19,013 nt of DNA from Clostridiales bacterium (GCA_016285815.1 JAEERN010000154.1:1-19013); one strand, 5' to 3'; shown: positions 6,307 to 14,328, numbered from the stretch's first letter. Program-made: numbers and translations. Notes: a model not told the origin generated them from the sequence alone.

Positions 6307-6939
6307 TCAGATCCCAAGCGCCTGAAAGATCCGGGCGGTGATCTCCTCAACGGGACCGCTGCCATCGATCTTCAGAAGCTTGCCTTTGCCCTCGTAAAAA
6401 GCCTTGGCCGGCTCCGTCTGACTGTGATAGACGCGAAGGCGCTCCCGGACGGTCTCGGCCTTGTCATCGGAACGCTGGACCAGCGTTTCGCCGCACTTGT
6501 CGCAGACCATGTCCGTTTTGGGCGGGTTGAAGACGATGTGGAAGGACTCTCCGCACTTGGGGCAGACGCGTCTGCCCGTCATGCGGCGTTCGATCTCCGC
6601 GTCGGACACCTCGAGGCTGATGACCGCGTCGATCTCGACGCCCATCTCCTCCAGCGCCTCCGCCTGAGGAACGCTCCTGGGAAATCCGTCCAGGATATAG
6701 CCGTTTTCACAGTCCGGGCGGCCGATGCGCTCTTTCAGCATATCGATCACCAGACTGTCGGGCACCAGCTCGCCCTTGTCGGTATACGTTTTGAACTCCT
6801 TACCGGAGGGGGTCCCGGCAGCGATCGCCTCGCGGATGATGTTGCCGGTGGAGACGGACGGGATGCCCAGCCGCGCGCAGATGGCCGAGGCCTGGGTGCC
6901 CTTGCCCGCTCCGGGCCCGCCGAAAAGAATGATCCTCAT
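6307..6939 (-). CDS. adk: Adenylate kinase (zinc-LID form)
   Basis: A 210-residue enzyme that interconverts ATP + AMP and 2 ADP in the cytoplasm. The P-loop GGPGAGKGT spans residues 7-15, the AMP-binding segment includes STGNIIREA (30-38), and DGFPRS (84-89) is the family signature. The LID domain has CPKCG (C126, C129) and CDKCG (C146, C149), a structural zinc site typical of Gram-positive enzymes. It lies between secY (14-nt gap) and map (2-nt gap). The ATG has GGGGAGGAAGG upstream. Confidence 0.97.
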   Translation of the reverse strand: MRIILFGGPGAGKGTQASAICARLGIPSVSTGNIIREAIAAGTPSGKEFKTYTDKGELVPDSLVIDMLKERIGRPDCENGYILDGFPRSVPQAEALEEMGVEIDAVISLEVSDAEIERRMTGRRVCPKCGESFHIVFNPPKTDMVCDKCGETLVQRSDDKAETVRERLRVYHSQTEPAKAFYEGKGKLLKIDGSGPVEEITARIFQALGI

Positions 6940-6953
6940 ACCCTTCCTCCCCG

Positions 6954-8279
6954 TCAGCTGAGGAAGCCCTTGTAGTGGCGCATGACCAGCTGGGCCTCCA
7001 GCTGCTGCACCGTTTCAAGAGCGACGCCGACGATGATCAGCAGGGTCGTGCCGCCCAGCGCCATGTTGCCCAGATCCTTGGAGAACGCGCTCACGATGAT
7101 CGGGAGCACGGCCACGATGCCCAGGAAGATGGCGCCCAGGACCGTGATGTTCTTCAGCACCCGGCTGATGAAGGCGGCGGTGGGCCGTCCGGGACGAAGG
7201 CCCGGGATGAACCCGCCCTGAGACTTCATGTTGTTCGCGACCTCCACCGGGTTGAACTGCGCATAGGCGTAGAAGAAGGAGAACGCGATGATGAACAGGA
7301 AGTAGAGGATGATATAGACCGGGGACGGCGACTGGGTGACCATCAGGAAGTAGTACCAGAAGCCGGAGGTCGGCGCGGGGAAGAAGGACGCGATCATCGA
7401 CGGCAGGCTCACAAGGCTGGAGGCGAAGATGATCGGCATGACGCCCGTCATGTTGACCTTCATGGGCAGATAACTGGACTGGCCGCCGTAGATCTTGCGG
7501 CCCACGACGCGCTTGGCGTACTGCACCTGAACGCGGCGCTCCGCGTTGCTGACCCACACCACGAAGCCGACCATGATGATACTGAAGATCGCGACCAGGA
7601 TGGCGATGATCAGGTTGCCGGTCCGGATCTTTCCGTCGTAGACGAAATTGAGGGCCGACGTGAACATGTTCGGGATCCGGGACAGGATGCCCGCCAACAG
7701 GATCATGGAGATGCCGTTGCCGATGCCGCGGTCGTTGATGAGCTCGCCGAGCCACATGATGACGGCGGTGCCGGCTGCGAACGTCATGATGATGATGGTC
7801 GCCACCAGGATCTTGTCGAACGTGCCGCCGTTGGCGATGAACACGCCGCTGGCGATGACGTTGTTGCGCGAAAGGGTCAGGTAATAGATGAACCCTTCCA
7901 AAAGACCCAGACCGACGGCCGCATAGCGCATGATCTTCGCCTGCTTTTTGCGGCCTTCCTCACCGTCCTCTTTCAGCATCTTCTCCAGGGCCGGGATGGC
8001 CATGAAGAGCAGCTGAACGATAATGGAGGCGGTGATATACGGCGTGATGGACAGCGCGAAGATCGTGCAGGATTCAAAGGAACCGCCGGTCAGCAGGTTC
8101 AGATATCCGTAGAACACGTTCTCCCCGTTCTCCGCGAACAGCTGCGTCAGCGCAGCGGCGTCGATGAACGGGATCGGGACCGCGTTGCCGAAGCGGTAAA
8201 TCACCAGGATCATGACGGTAAACAGGATCTTTCTCCGAAGCTCGGGGACTTTCCACGCGTTTACCAACGTCTTAAACAT
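6954..8279 (-). CDS. secY: Preprotein translocase subunit SecY
   Basis: The 441-residue channel subunit of the Sec translocon in the cytoplasmic membrane. About ten hydrophobic helices are visible, for example around residues 18-38, 72-95, 118-137, 158-178, 186-203, 222-243, 278-298, 321-341, 376-398 and 408-424. Family motifs are the plug-region residues after VPIPFID, the GIGNGIS turn (186-192), NAERRVQVQYAKRVVGRK on the cytosolic C4 loop, FIPGLRPGRPTAAF (a C5 loop needed for SecA), and the terminal VMRHYKGFL. It starts 1 nt after rplO, implying translational coupling. Confidence 0.97.
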   Translation of the reverse strand: MFKTLVNAWKVPELRRKILFTVMILVIYRFGNAVPIPFIDAAALTQLFAENGENVFYGYLNLLTGGSFESCTIFALSITPYITASIIVQLLFMAIPALEKMLKEDGEEGRKKQAKIMRYAAVGLGLLEGFIYYLTLSRNNVIASGVFIANGGTFDKILVATIIIMTFAAGTAVIMWLGELINDRGIGNGISMILLAGILSRIPNMFTSALNFVYDGKIRTGNLIIAILVAIFSIIMVGFVVWVSNAERRVQVQYAKRVVGRKIYGGQSSYLPMKVNMTGVMPIIFASSLVSLPSMIASFFPAPTSGFWYYFLMVTQSPSPVYIILYFLFIIAFSFFYAYAQFNPVEVANNMKSQGGFIPGLRPGRPTAAFISRVLKNITVLGAIFLGIVAVLPIIVSAFSKDLGNMALGGTTLLIIVGVALETVQQLEAQLVMRHYKGFLS

Positions 8280-8280
8280 A

Positions 8281-8724
8281 CTATATCACCTCGGCGCTGC
8301 CGCCGGCCGCCTCGATCTTCTCTTTGGCGCCGGCAGAAAACGCGGATGCTTTGACGGTCAGCTTCCGGGTCAGGTCGCCGTTGCCCAGGATCTTGACGCC
8401 GTCGTTGAGCTTCTTCACCAGACCCGCCGCGACGAGCTCGCCGATGTCGACGGTCGCGCCGTCCTCAAACGCGTTGAGGTCCGACACGTTCACGACGCTG
8501 TAGACCGTCGCGAAGTTCTTGTTGTTGAAGCCCTTCATGGGAAGCCGTCTGCTCAGGGGCATCTGGCCGCCTTCGAAGCCGGGTCGGACACCGCCGCCGG
8601 AGCGGGCGTTCTGGCCCTTATGGCCTTTGCCGGCAGTTTTTCCGTTTCCGGAACCAATGCCGCGGCCCTTGCGGAAGTTCGGCTTGACCGAACCCGCCGC
8701 GGGAGATAACTCGTTCAGCTTCAT
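8281..8724 (-). CDS. rplO: 50S ribosomal protein L15
   Basis: A 147-residue L15, a large-subunit assembly protein that reaches deep into 23S rRNA. The N-terminal half is the Gly-rich extension KLNELSPAAGSVKPNFRKGR, GSGNGKTAGKGHKGQNARSG and GFEGGQMPLSRRLPMKGFNN. The globular part follows and ends GSAEVI. Its stop codon is 1 nt from the secY start. Confidence 0.97.
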   Translation of the reverse strand: MKLNELSPAAGSVKPNFRKGRGIGSGNGKTAGKGHKGQNARSGGGVRPGFEGGQMPLSRRLPMKGFNNKNFATVYSVVNVSDLNAFEDGATVDIGELVAAGLVKKLNDGVKILGNGDLTRKLTVKASAFSAGAKEKIEAAGGSAEVI

Positions 8725-8736
8725 TGCGCTGCCTCC

Positions 8737-8916
8737 TTATGCTTTCTCGACTTTGACAAGATACGAGATCTGCGTGTACTTGCCTTTGGTGCACTCGTTG
8801 TCCGGCTGTACGGTGAAATCGCCGATCTTGCGAAGTCCCAGGGCGTTGGCGGTGGCAATGTGACGGGCGAAACGGCCCGAAAGGCTCTTGACGAGCGTGA
8901 TCTTGACCTTTTCCAT
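8737..8916 (-). CDS. rpmD: 50S ribosomal protein L30
   Basis: A 59-residue L30 beginning MEKVKITLVKSLSGRF and containing ALGLRKIGDFTVQPDN and the terminal YLVKVEKA. The start is placed at the ATG at 8916, which gives the family length and uses the AAGGGGTGA just upstream as ribosome binding site. A GTG three codons earlier (8925) would overlap the rpsE stop as GTGA and is a possible alternative. The reading frame is clear; the start is less so. Confidence 0.93.
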   Translation of the reverse strand: MEKVKITLVKSLSGRFARHIATANALGLRKIGDFTVQPDNECTKGKYTQISYLVKVEKA

Positions 8917-8921
8917 CTCGC

Positions 8922-9425
8922 TCACCCCTTGATCTCGGAAACGCTCTTGCCGCGGGCCGCCGCGAAGTCTTCGGCGTTTTTCATGGCCTTGAGCCCCTCG
9001 ATGGTGGCGGCAACGACGTTCTGTTTGTTGTTCGAGCGGAGCGACTTCGTTCTGATGTCGTGGATGCCGGCGGCCTCCATGACCTGACGGACGGGACCGC
9101 CCGCGATGACGCCGGTGCCTTCCGGAGCCGGCTTCAGCAGCACGGAAGCCGCGCCGAAATGTCCGATGGTCTCGTGCGGGATCGTGGTGCCCAGAAGGGA
9201 GACCCGCACCAGATTCTTCTTCGCGTCCGCGATGGCCTTTTTGATGGCGTCCGGAAGCTCCGAAGCTTTGCCGATGCCGTAGCCGACCAGGCCGTTGCCG
9301 TCGCCGACCACCACCAGAACGGACTGCTTTCTGATCCGGCCGCCCTTGACGGTCTTCGAAACGCTGTGGAAGCTAACGACGCGCTCCTGCAGCTCGAGGC
9401 TGTTTACATCGATGTTCAGTGGCAT
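8922..9425 (-). CDS. rpsE: 30S ribosomal protein S5
   Basis: A 167-residue S5, which helps keep translation accurate and sits at the mRNA entry channel. The N-terminal double-stranded-RNA-binding-like domain (about 10-75) includes the VKGGR loop (26-30), where spectinomycin-resistance changes occur in other bacteria, and VLVVVGDGNGLVGYGIGKAS. The C-terminal domain shows GTTIPHE, GTGVIAGGPVRQVMEAAGIH, TKSLRSNN and ATIEGL. Residues just after the loop (IRKQSV) differ from the RFRFSA-like sequence common in Firmicutes, with no length change. Confidence 0.97.
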   Translation of the reverse strand: MPLNIDVNSLELQERVVSFHSVSKTVKGGRIRKQSVLVVVGDGNGLVGYGIGKASELPDAIKKAIADAKKNLVRVSLLGTTIPHETIGHFGAASVLLKPAPEGTGVIAGGPVRQVMEAAGIHDIRTKSLRSNNKQNVVAATIEGLKAMKNAEDFAAARGKSVSEIKG

Positions 9426-9440
9426 GTGTCTTTCCTCCCG

Positions 9441-9800
9441 TTAAAATTGCAGACCGCTCTCGCGGGCGCCCTCGGCAAGCTCCTGGACGCGACCGTGATA
9501 GAGGTATCCGCCGCGGTCAAAGACAACCGTTTCGATGCCCGCCGCCTTCGCACGCTCGCCGATCAGCTTGCCGACCTTGCGGGCGGCTTCCTTGTTGCCG
9601 CCGGAGGCGCCGAAATCCTTTTCGGTGCTGGAGGCGGACACGAGGGTCTTGCCGGCGACGTCGTCGATGATCTGGGCATATATGTGATTGGTGCTGCGGT
9701 AGACGTCGAGTCTGGGTCTCTCCGGGGTGCCGGAGATCTTGCCGCGCACTCTGCGGTGACGCTTGAGACGCTGCGCGTTCTTATCCATTTTGGAAACCAT
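9441..9800 (-). CDS. rplR: 50S ribosomal protein L18
   Basis: A 119-residue L18, which binds 5S rRNA and helps place it in the central protuberance. Recognised by RLKRHRRVRGKISGTPERPR, DVYRSTNHIYAQIIDD, the VVFDRGGYLYHGRVQELAEG segment and the C-terminal AREGGLxF-like ARESGLQF. The ATG at 9800 has AAGGGGG upstream. A second Met at residue 5 has no better signal. Confidence 0.97.
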   Translation of the reverse strand: MVSKMDKNAQRLKRHRRVRGKISGTPERPRLDVYRSTNHIYAQIIDDVAGKTLVSASSTEKDFGASGGNKEAARKVGKLIGERAKAAGIETVVFDRGGYLYHGRVQELAEGARESGLQF

Positions 9801-9812
9801 TTCGCTGCCCCC

Positions 9813-10361
9813 TTATTTCTTCTTCGCAGCGGTCTTGCCCTCTTTGCGGCGGATGACCTCTGTCGAATACTTGATGCCCTTGCCGAGGTACGGCTCCGGC
9901 GGACGGACTTCGCGGATCTCAGCCGCCAGCTGACCGACGGCCTGCTTGTCGGGACCGGAAACAACGATCTTGTTCGGCGCCGGAACGTCGATCTTGGTCT
10001 CGCCGCGCTCTTTGATGAACACCTGATGCGAGAAGCCGACGTTGAGGACCAGCTGGCCGTCCTGCTTCGCCGCGCGGTAGCCGACGCCGTTGACCTCCAG
10101 CTCCTTGCTGAAGCCCTTGGTGACGCCTTCCACCATGTTGTGGACCAGCGTGCGGTACAGGCCGTGCATGGAGCGCTCGGCGCGTTCGTCGCTCTCGCGG
10201 GAGAAGTGGAGCGTTCCGTCCTCCAGCTTGACGGTGATGCGGGGATCGACCTTCTGGGAAAGCTCGCCCTTCGGGCCCTTGACCACCACGGTGTTGTCGT
10301 CGGCGATGGTGACGGTGACGCCGGCGGGGACCGTGATCGGCATTCTGCCTATTCTTGACAT
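9813..10361 (-). CDS. rplF: 50S ribosomal protein L6
   Basis: A 182-residue L6, made of two related domains near the factor-binding stalk base. The N-terminal domain starts MSRIGRMPITVPAGVTV and has VVVKGPKGEL. The second domain contains the diagnostic ELEVNGVGYRA, NKIVVSGPDKQAVGQLAAEI and RPPEPYLGKGIKY. A short Lys-rich tail (KTAAKKK) ends the protein. It sits 13 nt after rpsH. Confidence 0.97.
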   Translation of the reverse strand: MSRIGRMPITVPAGVTVTIADDNTVVVKGPKGELSQKVDPRITVKLEDGTLHFSRESDERAERSMHGLYRTLVHNMVEGVTKGFSKELEVNGVGYRAAKQDGQLVLNVGFSHQVFIKERGETKIDVPAPNKIVVSGPDKQAVGQLAAEIREVRPPEPYLGKGIKYSTEVIRRKEGKTAAKKK

Positions 10362-10374
10362 GTCTCTCTACCTC

Positions 10375-10773
10375 CTACCAAACGAACGCCATGACTTCGC
10401 CGCCGACGTGAAGCTCTCTGGCTTTTTTGTCGGTCACGATGCCCTTGGAGGTGGAGATGATGGCCGTTCCCATGCCTCTGAGCACGCTGGGCATCTCGTC
10501 GGCGCCGGCGTAGACTCTCAGGCCAGGCTTGGAAACGCGGCGAAGTCCCGTAATGGCGGCTTCTTTGTTCTGGCTGTACTTCAGGGTGATGCGGATCACG
10601 CCCTGCACGCCCTCGTCGAGGTACTGGACGTTCTTGATATAACCTTCGCTGAGCAGGATCTCCGCGATGGCCTTTTTCGCGTTCGACTTGGGGATGTCGA
10701 CCGTATGGTGACGATACGAACTCGCGTTGCGGATTCTCGTCAGCATATCGGCGATCGGATCGGTAATTTGCAT
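10375..10773 (-). CDS. rpsH: 30S ribosomal protein S8
   Basis: A 132-residue S8, a central-domain 16S rRNA binder. The start MQITDPIADMLTRIRNASSY at 10773 follows AAGGAGG seven bases away. The frame remains open 41 codons upstream, but that stretch overlaps rpsN and is not S8-like. The C-terminus shows GMGTAIISTSKGIVTDKKAR and GGEVMAFVW, the signature region. In E. coli S8 represses the spc operon at the rplE start; no matching RNA site was identified here by eye. Confidence 0.97.
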   Translation of the reverse strand: MQITDPIADMLTRIRNASSYRHHTVDIPKSNAKKAIAEILLSEGYIKNVQYLDEGVQGVIRITLKYSQNKEAAITGLRRVSKPGLRVYAGADEMPSVLRGMGTAIISTSKGIVTDKKARELHVGGEVMAFVW

Positions 10774-10801
10774 GTTGCTGCCTCCTTCACAATCTGTTGG
10801 C

Positions 10802-10987
10802 CTACCAGCTCGCTTTGCGCACGCCGGGGATCTGGCCCTTGTACGCAAGCTCGCGGAAGCAGATGCGGCACACGCCGAAATCGCGCAGATAGGCATGAGG
10901 CCTGCCGCAGATCTTGCACCGGTTCATGGAACGGGTCGAAAACTTCGGCTCTCTCTGCTGTTTGAGGATCATGGATTTCTTTGCCAT
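10802..10987 (-). CDS. rpsN: 30S ribosomal protein S14, type Z (zinc-binding)
   Basis: The short, 61-residue zinc form of S14, located in the head of the small subunit. The four zinc ligands are C24 and C27 (CKIC) and C40 and C43 (CRIC). The C-terminus LAYKGQIPGVRKASW is the canonical ending. The type Z form in the spc operon is usual for Gram-positive bacteria. The zinc-free paralogue used under zinc starvation in some species is not in this window. Confidence 0.97.
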   Translation of the reverse strand: MAKKSMILKQQREPKFSTRSMNRCKICGRPHAYLRDFGVCRICFRELAYKGQIPGVRKASW

Positions 10988-11000
10988 TGTTTTGTCCCCC

Positions 11001-11543
11001 TTAGTCTCTGGCGAAGGGCGCTCCGATAAGCTCCAGCAGAGCTTTCGCCTCTTCGTCGGTGTTGGCCGTGGTGCAGATGCAGATGTTCATGCCGCGGATC
11101 TTGTCGATCTTGTCGAAGTCGATCTCGGGGAAGATCAGCTGTTCCTTCAGGCCCAGGGAATAGTTCCCTCTGCCGTCGAAGGCGCTGTCGCTGATGCCGC
11201 GGAAGTCGCGGACGCGGGGCAGCGCGACGCTGAACAGCCGGTCGAGGAACTCGTACATGCGGTTGCCGCGGAGCGTGACCTTCGCGCCGATGTTCATGCC
11301 CTCTCTGAGCTTGAAGTTGGCGACGGATTTCTTGGCCTTGGTGATGATGGGCTTCTGACCGGTGATCAGCGCCAGATCGCCGCACACGTTGTCCAGCGCC
11401 TTGGCGTTGTCTCTGGCCTCGCCGCAGCCCACGTTGACGACGATCTTGTCAAGCTTGGGAACCTGCATCGGGCTCTTGTACTCGAACTTTTTCATCAGAG
11501 CGGGGGCAATTTCGTTGATGTATTTATCCTTGAGTCTCGGCAT
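11001..11543 (-). CDS. rplE: 50S ribosomal protein L5
   Basis: A 180-residue L5, a 5S rRNA binder that contacts P-site tRNA. The start MPRLKDKYINEIAPALMKKF is placed at the ATG at 11543. The frame stays open 25 codons upstream into rplX, but those residues are not L5-like, and GGAGG plus AAGGAA lie just before 11543. Typical segments are VPKLDKIVVNVGCGEARDNA, TGQKPIITKAKKSVANFKLR, LRGNRMYEFLDRL and FPEIDFDKIDKIRGMNICI. Confidence 0.97.
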   Translation of the reverse strand: MPRLKDKYINEIAPALMKKFEYKSPMQVPKLDKIVVNVGCGEARDNAKALDNVCGDLALITGQKPIITKAKKSVANFKLREGMNIGAKVTLRGNRMYEFLDRLFSVALPRVRDFRGISDSAFDGRGNYSLGLKEQLIFPEIDFDKIDKIRGMNICICTTANTDEEAKALLELIGAPFARD

Positions 11544-11565
11544 TTTCGTTCCTTGCCTCCTTGCC

Positions 11566-11880
11566 CTATATCTCGGCGCCGCACTTCTTGCAGACGGTGA
11601 CTTTCTTTCCGTCGGCAAGCTTGTGGGCGGGGCGGGTGGTCTTGCCGCACTTGGGGCACACGCGCATGACCTTGCAGGCGCGGATGGCGCCTTCGACCTT
11701 GACGATCTCGCTCTCTTCGGTCTGCTTGCGGGCCTTCTTGTGCTTGGTGTGGATGTTCAGGCCCTCAACGATGACGAGGCCCTTGGCCGGCGCGGCGGAC
11801 AGGATCTTGCCGCGCTTGCCCTTCTCCTTGCCGGAGATGATCTCGACCGTATCGCCGGTCTTCACATGCAGTTTGTCCAT
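11566..11880 (-). CDS. rplX: 50S ribosomal protein L24
   Basis: A 104-residue L24, an early assembly protein at the exit tunnel. The KOW motif occupies about residues 6-33 (GDTVEIISGKEKGKRGKIL). The C-terminal part contains CPKC (C75, C78) and CKKC (C97, C100), a zinc-ribbon-like arrangement common in Firmicute L24. The ATG follows GGGAGG in the 14-nt gap after rplN. Confidence 0.97.
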   Translation of the reverse strand: MDKLHVKTGDTVEIISGKEKGKRGKILSAAPAKGLVIVEGLNIHTKHKKARKQTEESEIVKVEGAIRACKVMRVCPKCGKTTRPAHKLADGKKVTVCKKCGAEI

Positions 11881-11894
11881 CTTGTCTTCCTCCC

Positions 11895-12263
11895 TTACAG
11901 GACCTCGGGAGCCAGGGAGAGGATCTTCATGTATTCTCTCTCTCTCAGCTCTCTCGCCACAGGCCCAAAGATACGGGTCCCGCGGGGGTTCTTGTCGTCC
12001 TTGATGATGACCGCTGCGTTGTCGTCAAAGCGGATGTGGGTCCCGTCGCTGCGGCGGACGCCCTTGGCGGAGCGGACGATGACGGCCTTGACGACCTCGC
12101 CCTTCTTCACGCCGCCGCCGGGCTGCGCCTTGCGGACAGAGGCGACGATCACATCGCCGATATTTCCGTATTTCCGGACGGAGCCGCCGAGAACACGGAT
12201 ACATTTCAGCTCCTTGGCGCCGCTGTTGTCGGCGACCTTGAGCAAAGTCTCCTGCTGAATCAC
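11895..12263 (-). CDS. rplN: 50S ribosomal protein L14
   Basis: A 122-residue L14, which forms intersubunit bridges to 16S rRNA. It starts with GTG at 12263, preceded by GGGAGG. The protein reads MIQQETLLKVADNSGAKEL and carries the signature VKKGEVVKAVIVRSAKGVRR. It ends with GTRIFGPVARELRE and SLAPEVL. It is the family's usual length and lies between rpsQ and rplX in canonical order. Confidence 0.97.
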   Translation of the reverse strand: MIQQETLLKVADNSGAKELKCIRVLGGSVRKYGNIGDVIVASVRKAQPGGGVKKGEVVKAVIVRSAKGVRRSDGTHIRFDDNAAVIIKDDKNPRGTRIFGPVARELREREYMKILSLAPEVL

Positions 12264-12278
12264 GTTGGTTCCTCCCTT

Positions 12279-12542
12279 TTACTTAGCCTTTTCGACGATC
12301 TCGCACAGACGCCATCTCTTCTCCTTGGAGAGAGGTCTGGTCTCCATGACGCGCACCGTGTCGCCGATGCCGCACTCGTTGTTCTCGTCGTGCGCCTTCA
12401 GCTTATAAGTCCGCCGGATCGTCTTTTTGTACAGCGGATGCGAGTAAGTCTCGCGGATCGCGACGACGATGGTCTTATCCATCTTGTCGGACACGACCTT
12501 GCCGACTCTCGTTTTCCGGAAAGCTCTTTTTTCTTCAGCCAT
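12279..12542 (-). CDS. rpsQ: 30S ribosomal protein S17
   Basis: An 87-residue S17, an OB-fold primary binder of 16S rRNA. Diagnostic parts are RVGKVVSDKMDKTIVVAIRE, HPLYKKTIRRTYKLKAHDE, the GIGDTVRVMETRPLSKEKRW signature and the C-terminal EIVEKAK. The ATG at 12542 lies 11 nt past the rpmC stop, behind GGAGG. Confidence 0.97.
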   Translation of the reverse strand: MAEEKRAFRKTRVGKVVSDKMDKTIVVAIRETYSHPLYKKTIRRTYKLKAHDENNECGIGDTVRVMETRPLSKEKRWRLCEIVEKAK

Positions 12543-12553
12543 GTTGCTCCTCC

Positions 12554-12754
12554 TCAGCCTCTGGCCCGGATCTCCGCTTCGCGGAGAACGGTCTTTGCCC
12601 GGGCGATATCCTTCTTGACCTCGGCGATCCTCATCGGATTCTCAAGCTGATTGGTGGCGTGCTGAAAACGCAGATTGAAAAGCTCGGCCTTGAGATCGGC
12701 GATCTTTTTCTGCAGCTCAGCCGGGGTCATTCCCTTCAGATCCTTTGCCTTCAT
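12554..12754 (-). CDS. rpmC: 50S ribosomal protein L29
   Basis: A 66-residue, two-helix protein at the exit tunnel that offers a docking site for trigger factor and SRP. Family motifs are MKAKDLKGMTPAELQKKI, LFNLRFQHATNQLENPMRI and the terminal basic segment. Its start overlaps the rplP stop by four bases (ATGA), so it is probably translated by ribosomes that have just finished L16. Confidence 0.96.
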   Translation of the reverse strand: MKAKDLKGMTPAELQKKIADLKAELFNLRFQHATNQLENPMRIAEVKKDIARAKTVLREAEIRARG

Positions 12755-13182
12755 TTCGCTTCACCGCCTTCGTTGTCGTCGCGGACCACAAACTTCGTCT
12801 TGACCGGAAGCTTGTGTCCCGCAAGCCTCATGGCTTCGCGGGCGGTCGCCTCGTCGATGCCGGCCATCTCGAACATGACCCGGCCCGGCTTCACGACTGC
12901 CACCCAGTACTCCGGAGAGCCCTTGCCGGAGCCCATTCGGGTCTCGGCCGGCTTTTCCGTGACCGGCTTGTCGGGGAAGATCTTGATCCAGACCTGTCCG
13001 CCGCGCTTGATATAACGGGTCATGGCGATACGGGCCGCTTCGATCTGCTGGCTGGTGATCCAGGCCGGCTCGAGAGCCACGAGGCCGTACTCACCGTGAG
13101 AGATCTTGTTGCCGCGCAGGGCCTTGCCCTTCATGCGGCCTCTCTGTACTCTTCTGTATTTAACTCTCTTGGGGAGAAGCAT
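12751..13182 (-). CDS. rplP: 50S ribosomal protein L16
   Basis: A 143-residue L16, which contacts the A-site tRNA elbow and completes the peptidyl transferase region. Typical stretches are MLLPKRVKYRRVQRGRMKGK, GLVALEPAWITSQQIEAARI, RGGQVWIKIFPDKPVTEKPA and GSGKGSPEYWVAVVKPGRVM. Start and stop overlap neighbours on both sides: TAATG with rpsC and ATGA with rpmC, making a coupled trio. Confidence 0.97.
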   Translation of the reverse strand: MLLPKRVKYRRVQRGRMKGKALRGNKISHGEYGLVALEPAWITSQQIEAARIAMTRYIKRGGQVWIKIFPDKPVTEKPAETRMGSGKGSPEYWVAVVKPGRVMFEMAGIDEATAREAMRLAGHKLPVKTKFVVRDDNEGGEAK

Positions 13183-13976
13183 TACCGATTGCCTCCTTCT
13201 CTTCTGGGCGGTCTGCGGTCGTTCCGGTCGTTCCGGTCGTTCCGGTCAAAACGGCCTCTGCCGCCGTCGCGGCGGTCGCGGCGCGGCTGTCTGGCGCGCT
13301 CGGCGGCGGCCTTCTTTTCCTCGTTGAGGCGATGCTCTCTCGGGCTGCCGGTGAGGACTTCGCCCTTGTAGATCCAGACCTTGATGCCGATGCGGCCGTA
13401 GGTGGTCTTCGCTTCGGAGAAGCCGTAGTCGATGTCGGCGCGCAGGGTCTGCAGCGGGATGGTCCCCTCGTGGTAAGACTCCGTGCGGGCGATCTCGGCG
13501 CCGCCCAGACGGCCGGCCACCATGGTCTTGATGCCCTTGGCGCCGAACTTCATGGCGCGCATCATGGACTGTTTCATGGCCCGGCGGAAGGACGTCCGCT
13601 TCTCCAGCTGGGCGGCGATGTTCTCGGCCACCAGCTGCGCGTTGGTGTCGGGGGAGCGGATCTCGATGATGTTCAGCACCACGTCCCGGCCGATCATGTT
13701 CTTGACCGCCGCGCTGTGCTTCTCGCTCTCCGTGCCGCCCTTGCCGATGACGAAGCCCGGACGGGCGCAGTGGATGGTGATATAGACCTTCTGGGTGTCG
13801 CGCTCGATCTCGATCTTGGCGACGCCGGCGTCGTACAGGTTCTTCTTGAGGTACTGTCGGATCTTGTAATCCTCGACGATCAGATCGCCGACGTCCTTGT
13901 TCTTGGCGTACCAGCGGGAATCCCAGTCGTTGATGACGCCGACGCGCAGTCCATGCGGATTAACTTTCTGTCCCAT
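13182..13976 (-). CDS. rpsC: 30S ribosomal protein S3 with a repetitive basic C-terminal tail
   Basis: A 264-residue S3, part of the mRNA entry helicase site. The start MGQKVNPHGLRVGVINDWDS at 13976 follows GGAGG. The frame extends 11 codons further up, into rplV, without S3 likeness. The KH domain shows VIGKGG (76-81). Residues about 80-220 include EIRSPDTNAQLVAENIAAQL and a canonical S3 C-domain ending GEVLTGSPREHR. Residues 227-264 form an Arg/Asp/Gly-rich extension that contains NDR three times in a row. This extension is longer than in Bacillus S3 (about 218 residues). Similar basic tails occur in some Clostridia and other GC-rich bacteria. Confidence 0.97.
   Translation of the reverse strand: MGQKVNPHGLRVGVINDWDSRWYAKNKDVGDLIVEDYKIRQYLKKNLYDAGVAKIEIERDTQKVYITIHCARPGFVIGKGGTESEKHSAAVKNMIGRDVVLNIIEIRSPDTNAQLVAENIAAQLEKRTSFRRAMKQSMMRAMKFGAKGIKTMVAGRLGGAEIARTESYHEGTIPLQTLRADIDYGFSEAKTTYGRIGIKVWIYKGEVLTGSPREHRLNEEKKAAAERARQPRRDRRDGGRGRFDRNDRNDRNDRRPPRREGGNR
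13216..13242 (-). repeat. Three perfect 9-bp tandem repeats inside rpsC
   Basis: The plus-strand unit CGGTCGTTC occurs three times without mismatch and a partial fourth copy follows. On the coding strand each unit encodes Asn-Asp-Arg in the S3 tail. The perfect identity at the nucleotide level suggests recent expansion by slippage, which could vary in length between strains. Confidence 0.9.
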
Positions 13977-13992
13977 GTTGTTCCTCCTCGCC

Positions 13993-14328
13993 CTATTCCT
14001 TTTCCGCAACCGCCAGGGTCACGTGGGAAGTTCTCTTCAGGATCCTGAAGGCTCTGCCCTTGGAGACCGGCTGGATGCGTTTCAGCGTTGCGCCCGGGGT
14101 GACGAAGCATTTGCTGACATAGAGCTTTTCGACGTCCATCTCGTTGTTGTTCTCGGCATTGGCCACCGCGCTCTTCAGAAGCTTGAGCAGCGGCTCGGCA
14201 GCGAGCTTCGGCGTGTTCATCAGGATCGCCACCGCGTCGCCGACCGGCTTGTCGCGCAGCCCGTCGCAGACGATCTTCACCTTGCGCGGGGACATGCGGA
14301 GATTTTTCAGATAAGCGTAAACTTCCAT
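13993..14328 (-). CDS. rplV: 50S ribosomal protein L22
   Basis: A 111-residue L22, whose beta-hairpin lines the nascent peptide tunnel and where macrolide-resistance changes occur in other bacteria. The N-terminus reads MEVYAYLKNLRMSPRKVKIV. The hairpin region is around KCFVTPGATLKRIQPVSKGR, followed by AFRILKRTSHVTLAV. No insertion or deletion is apparent in the hairpin. Confidence 0.97.
   Translation of the reverse strand: MEVYAYLKNLRMSPRKVKIVCDGLRDKPVGDAVAILMNTPKLAAEPLLKLLKSAVANAENNNEMDVEKLYVSKCFVTPGATLKRIQPVSKGRAFRILKRTSHVTLAVAEKE

Noticed and set aside
10375..10896. Extended rpsH, rplE, rpsC, rplC and rpsJ frames reaching into upstream genes
   Set aside because: The upstream residues are not family-like and each canonical start has its own ribosome binding site.
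13213..13250. CRISPR-like direct repeats
   Set aside because: The 9-bp units have no spacers and lie in frame within rpsC; they are a coding tandem repeat.
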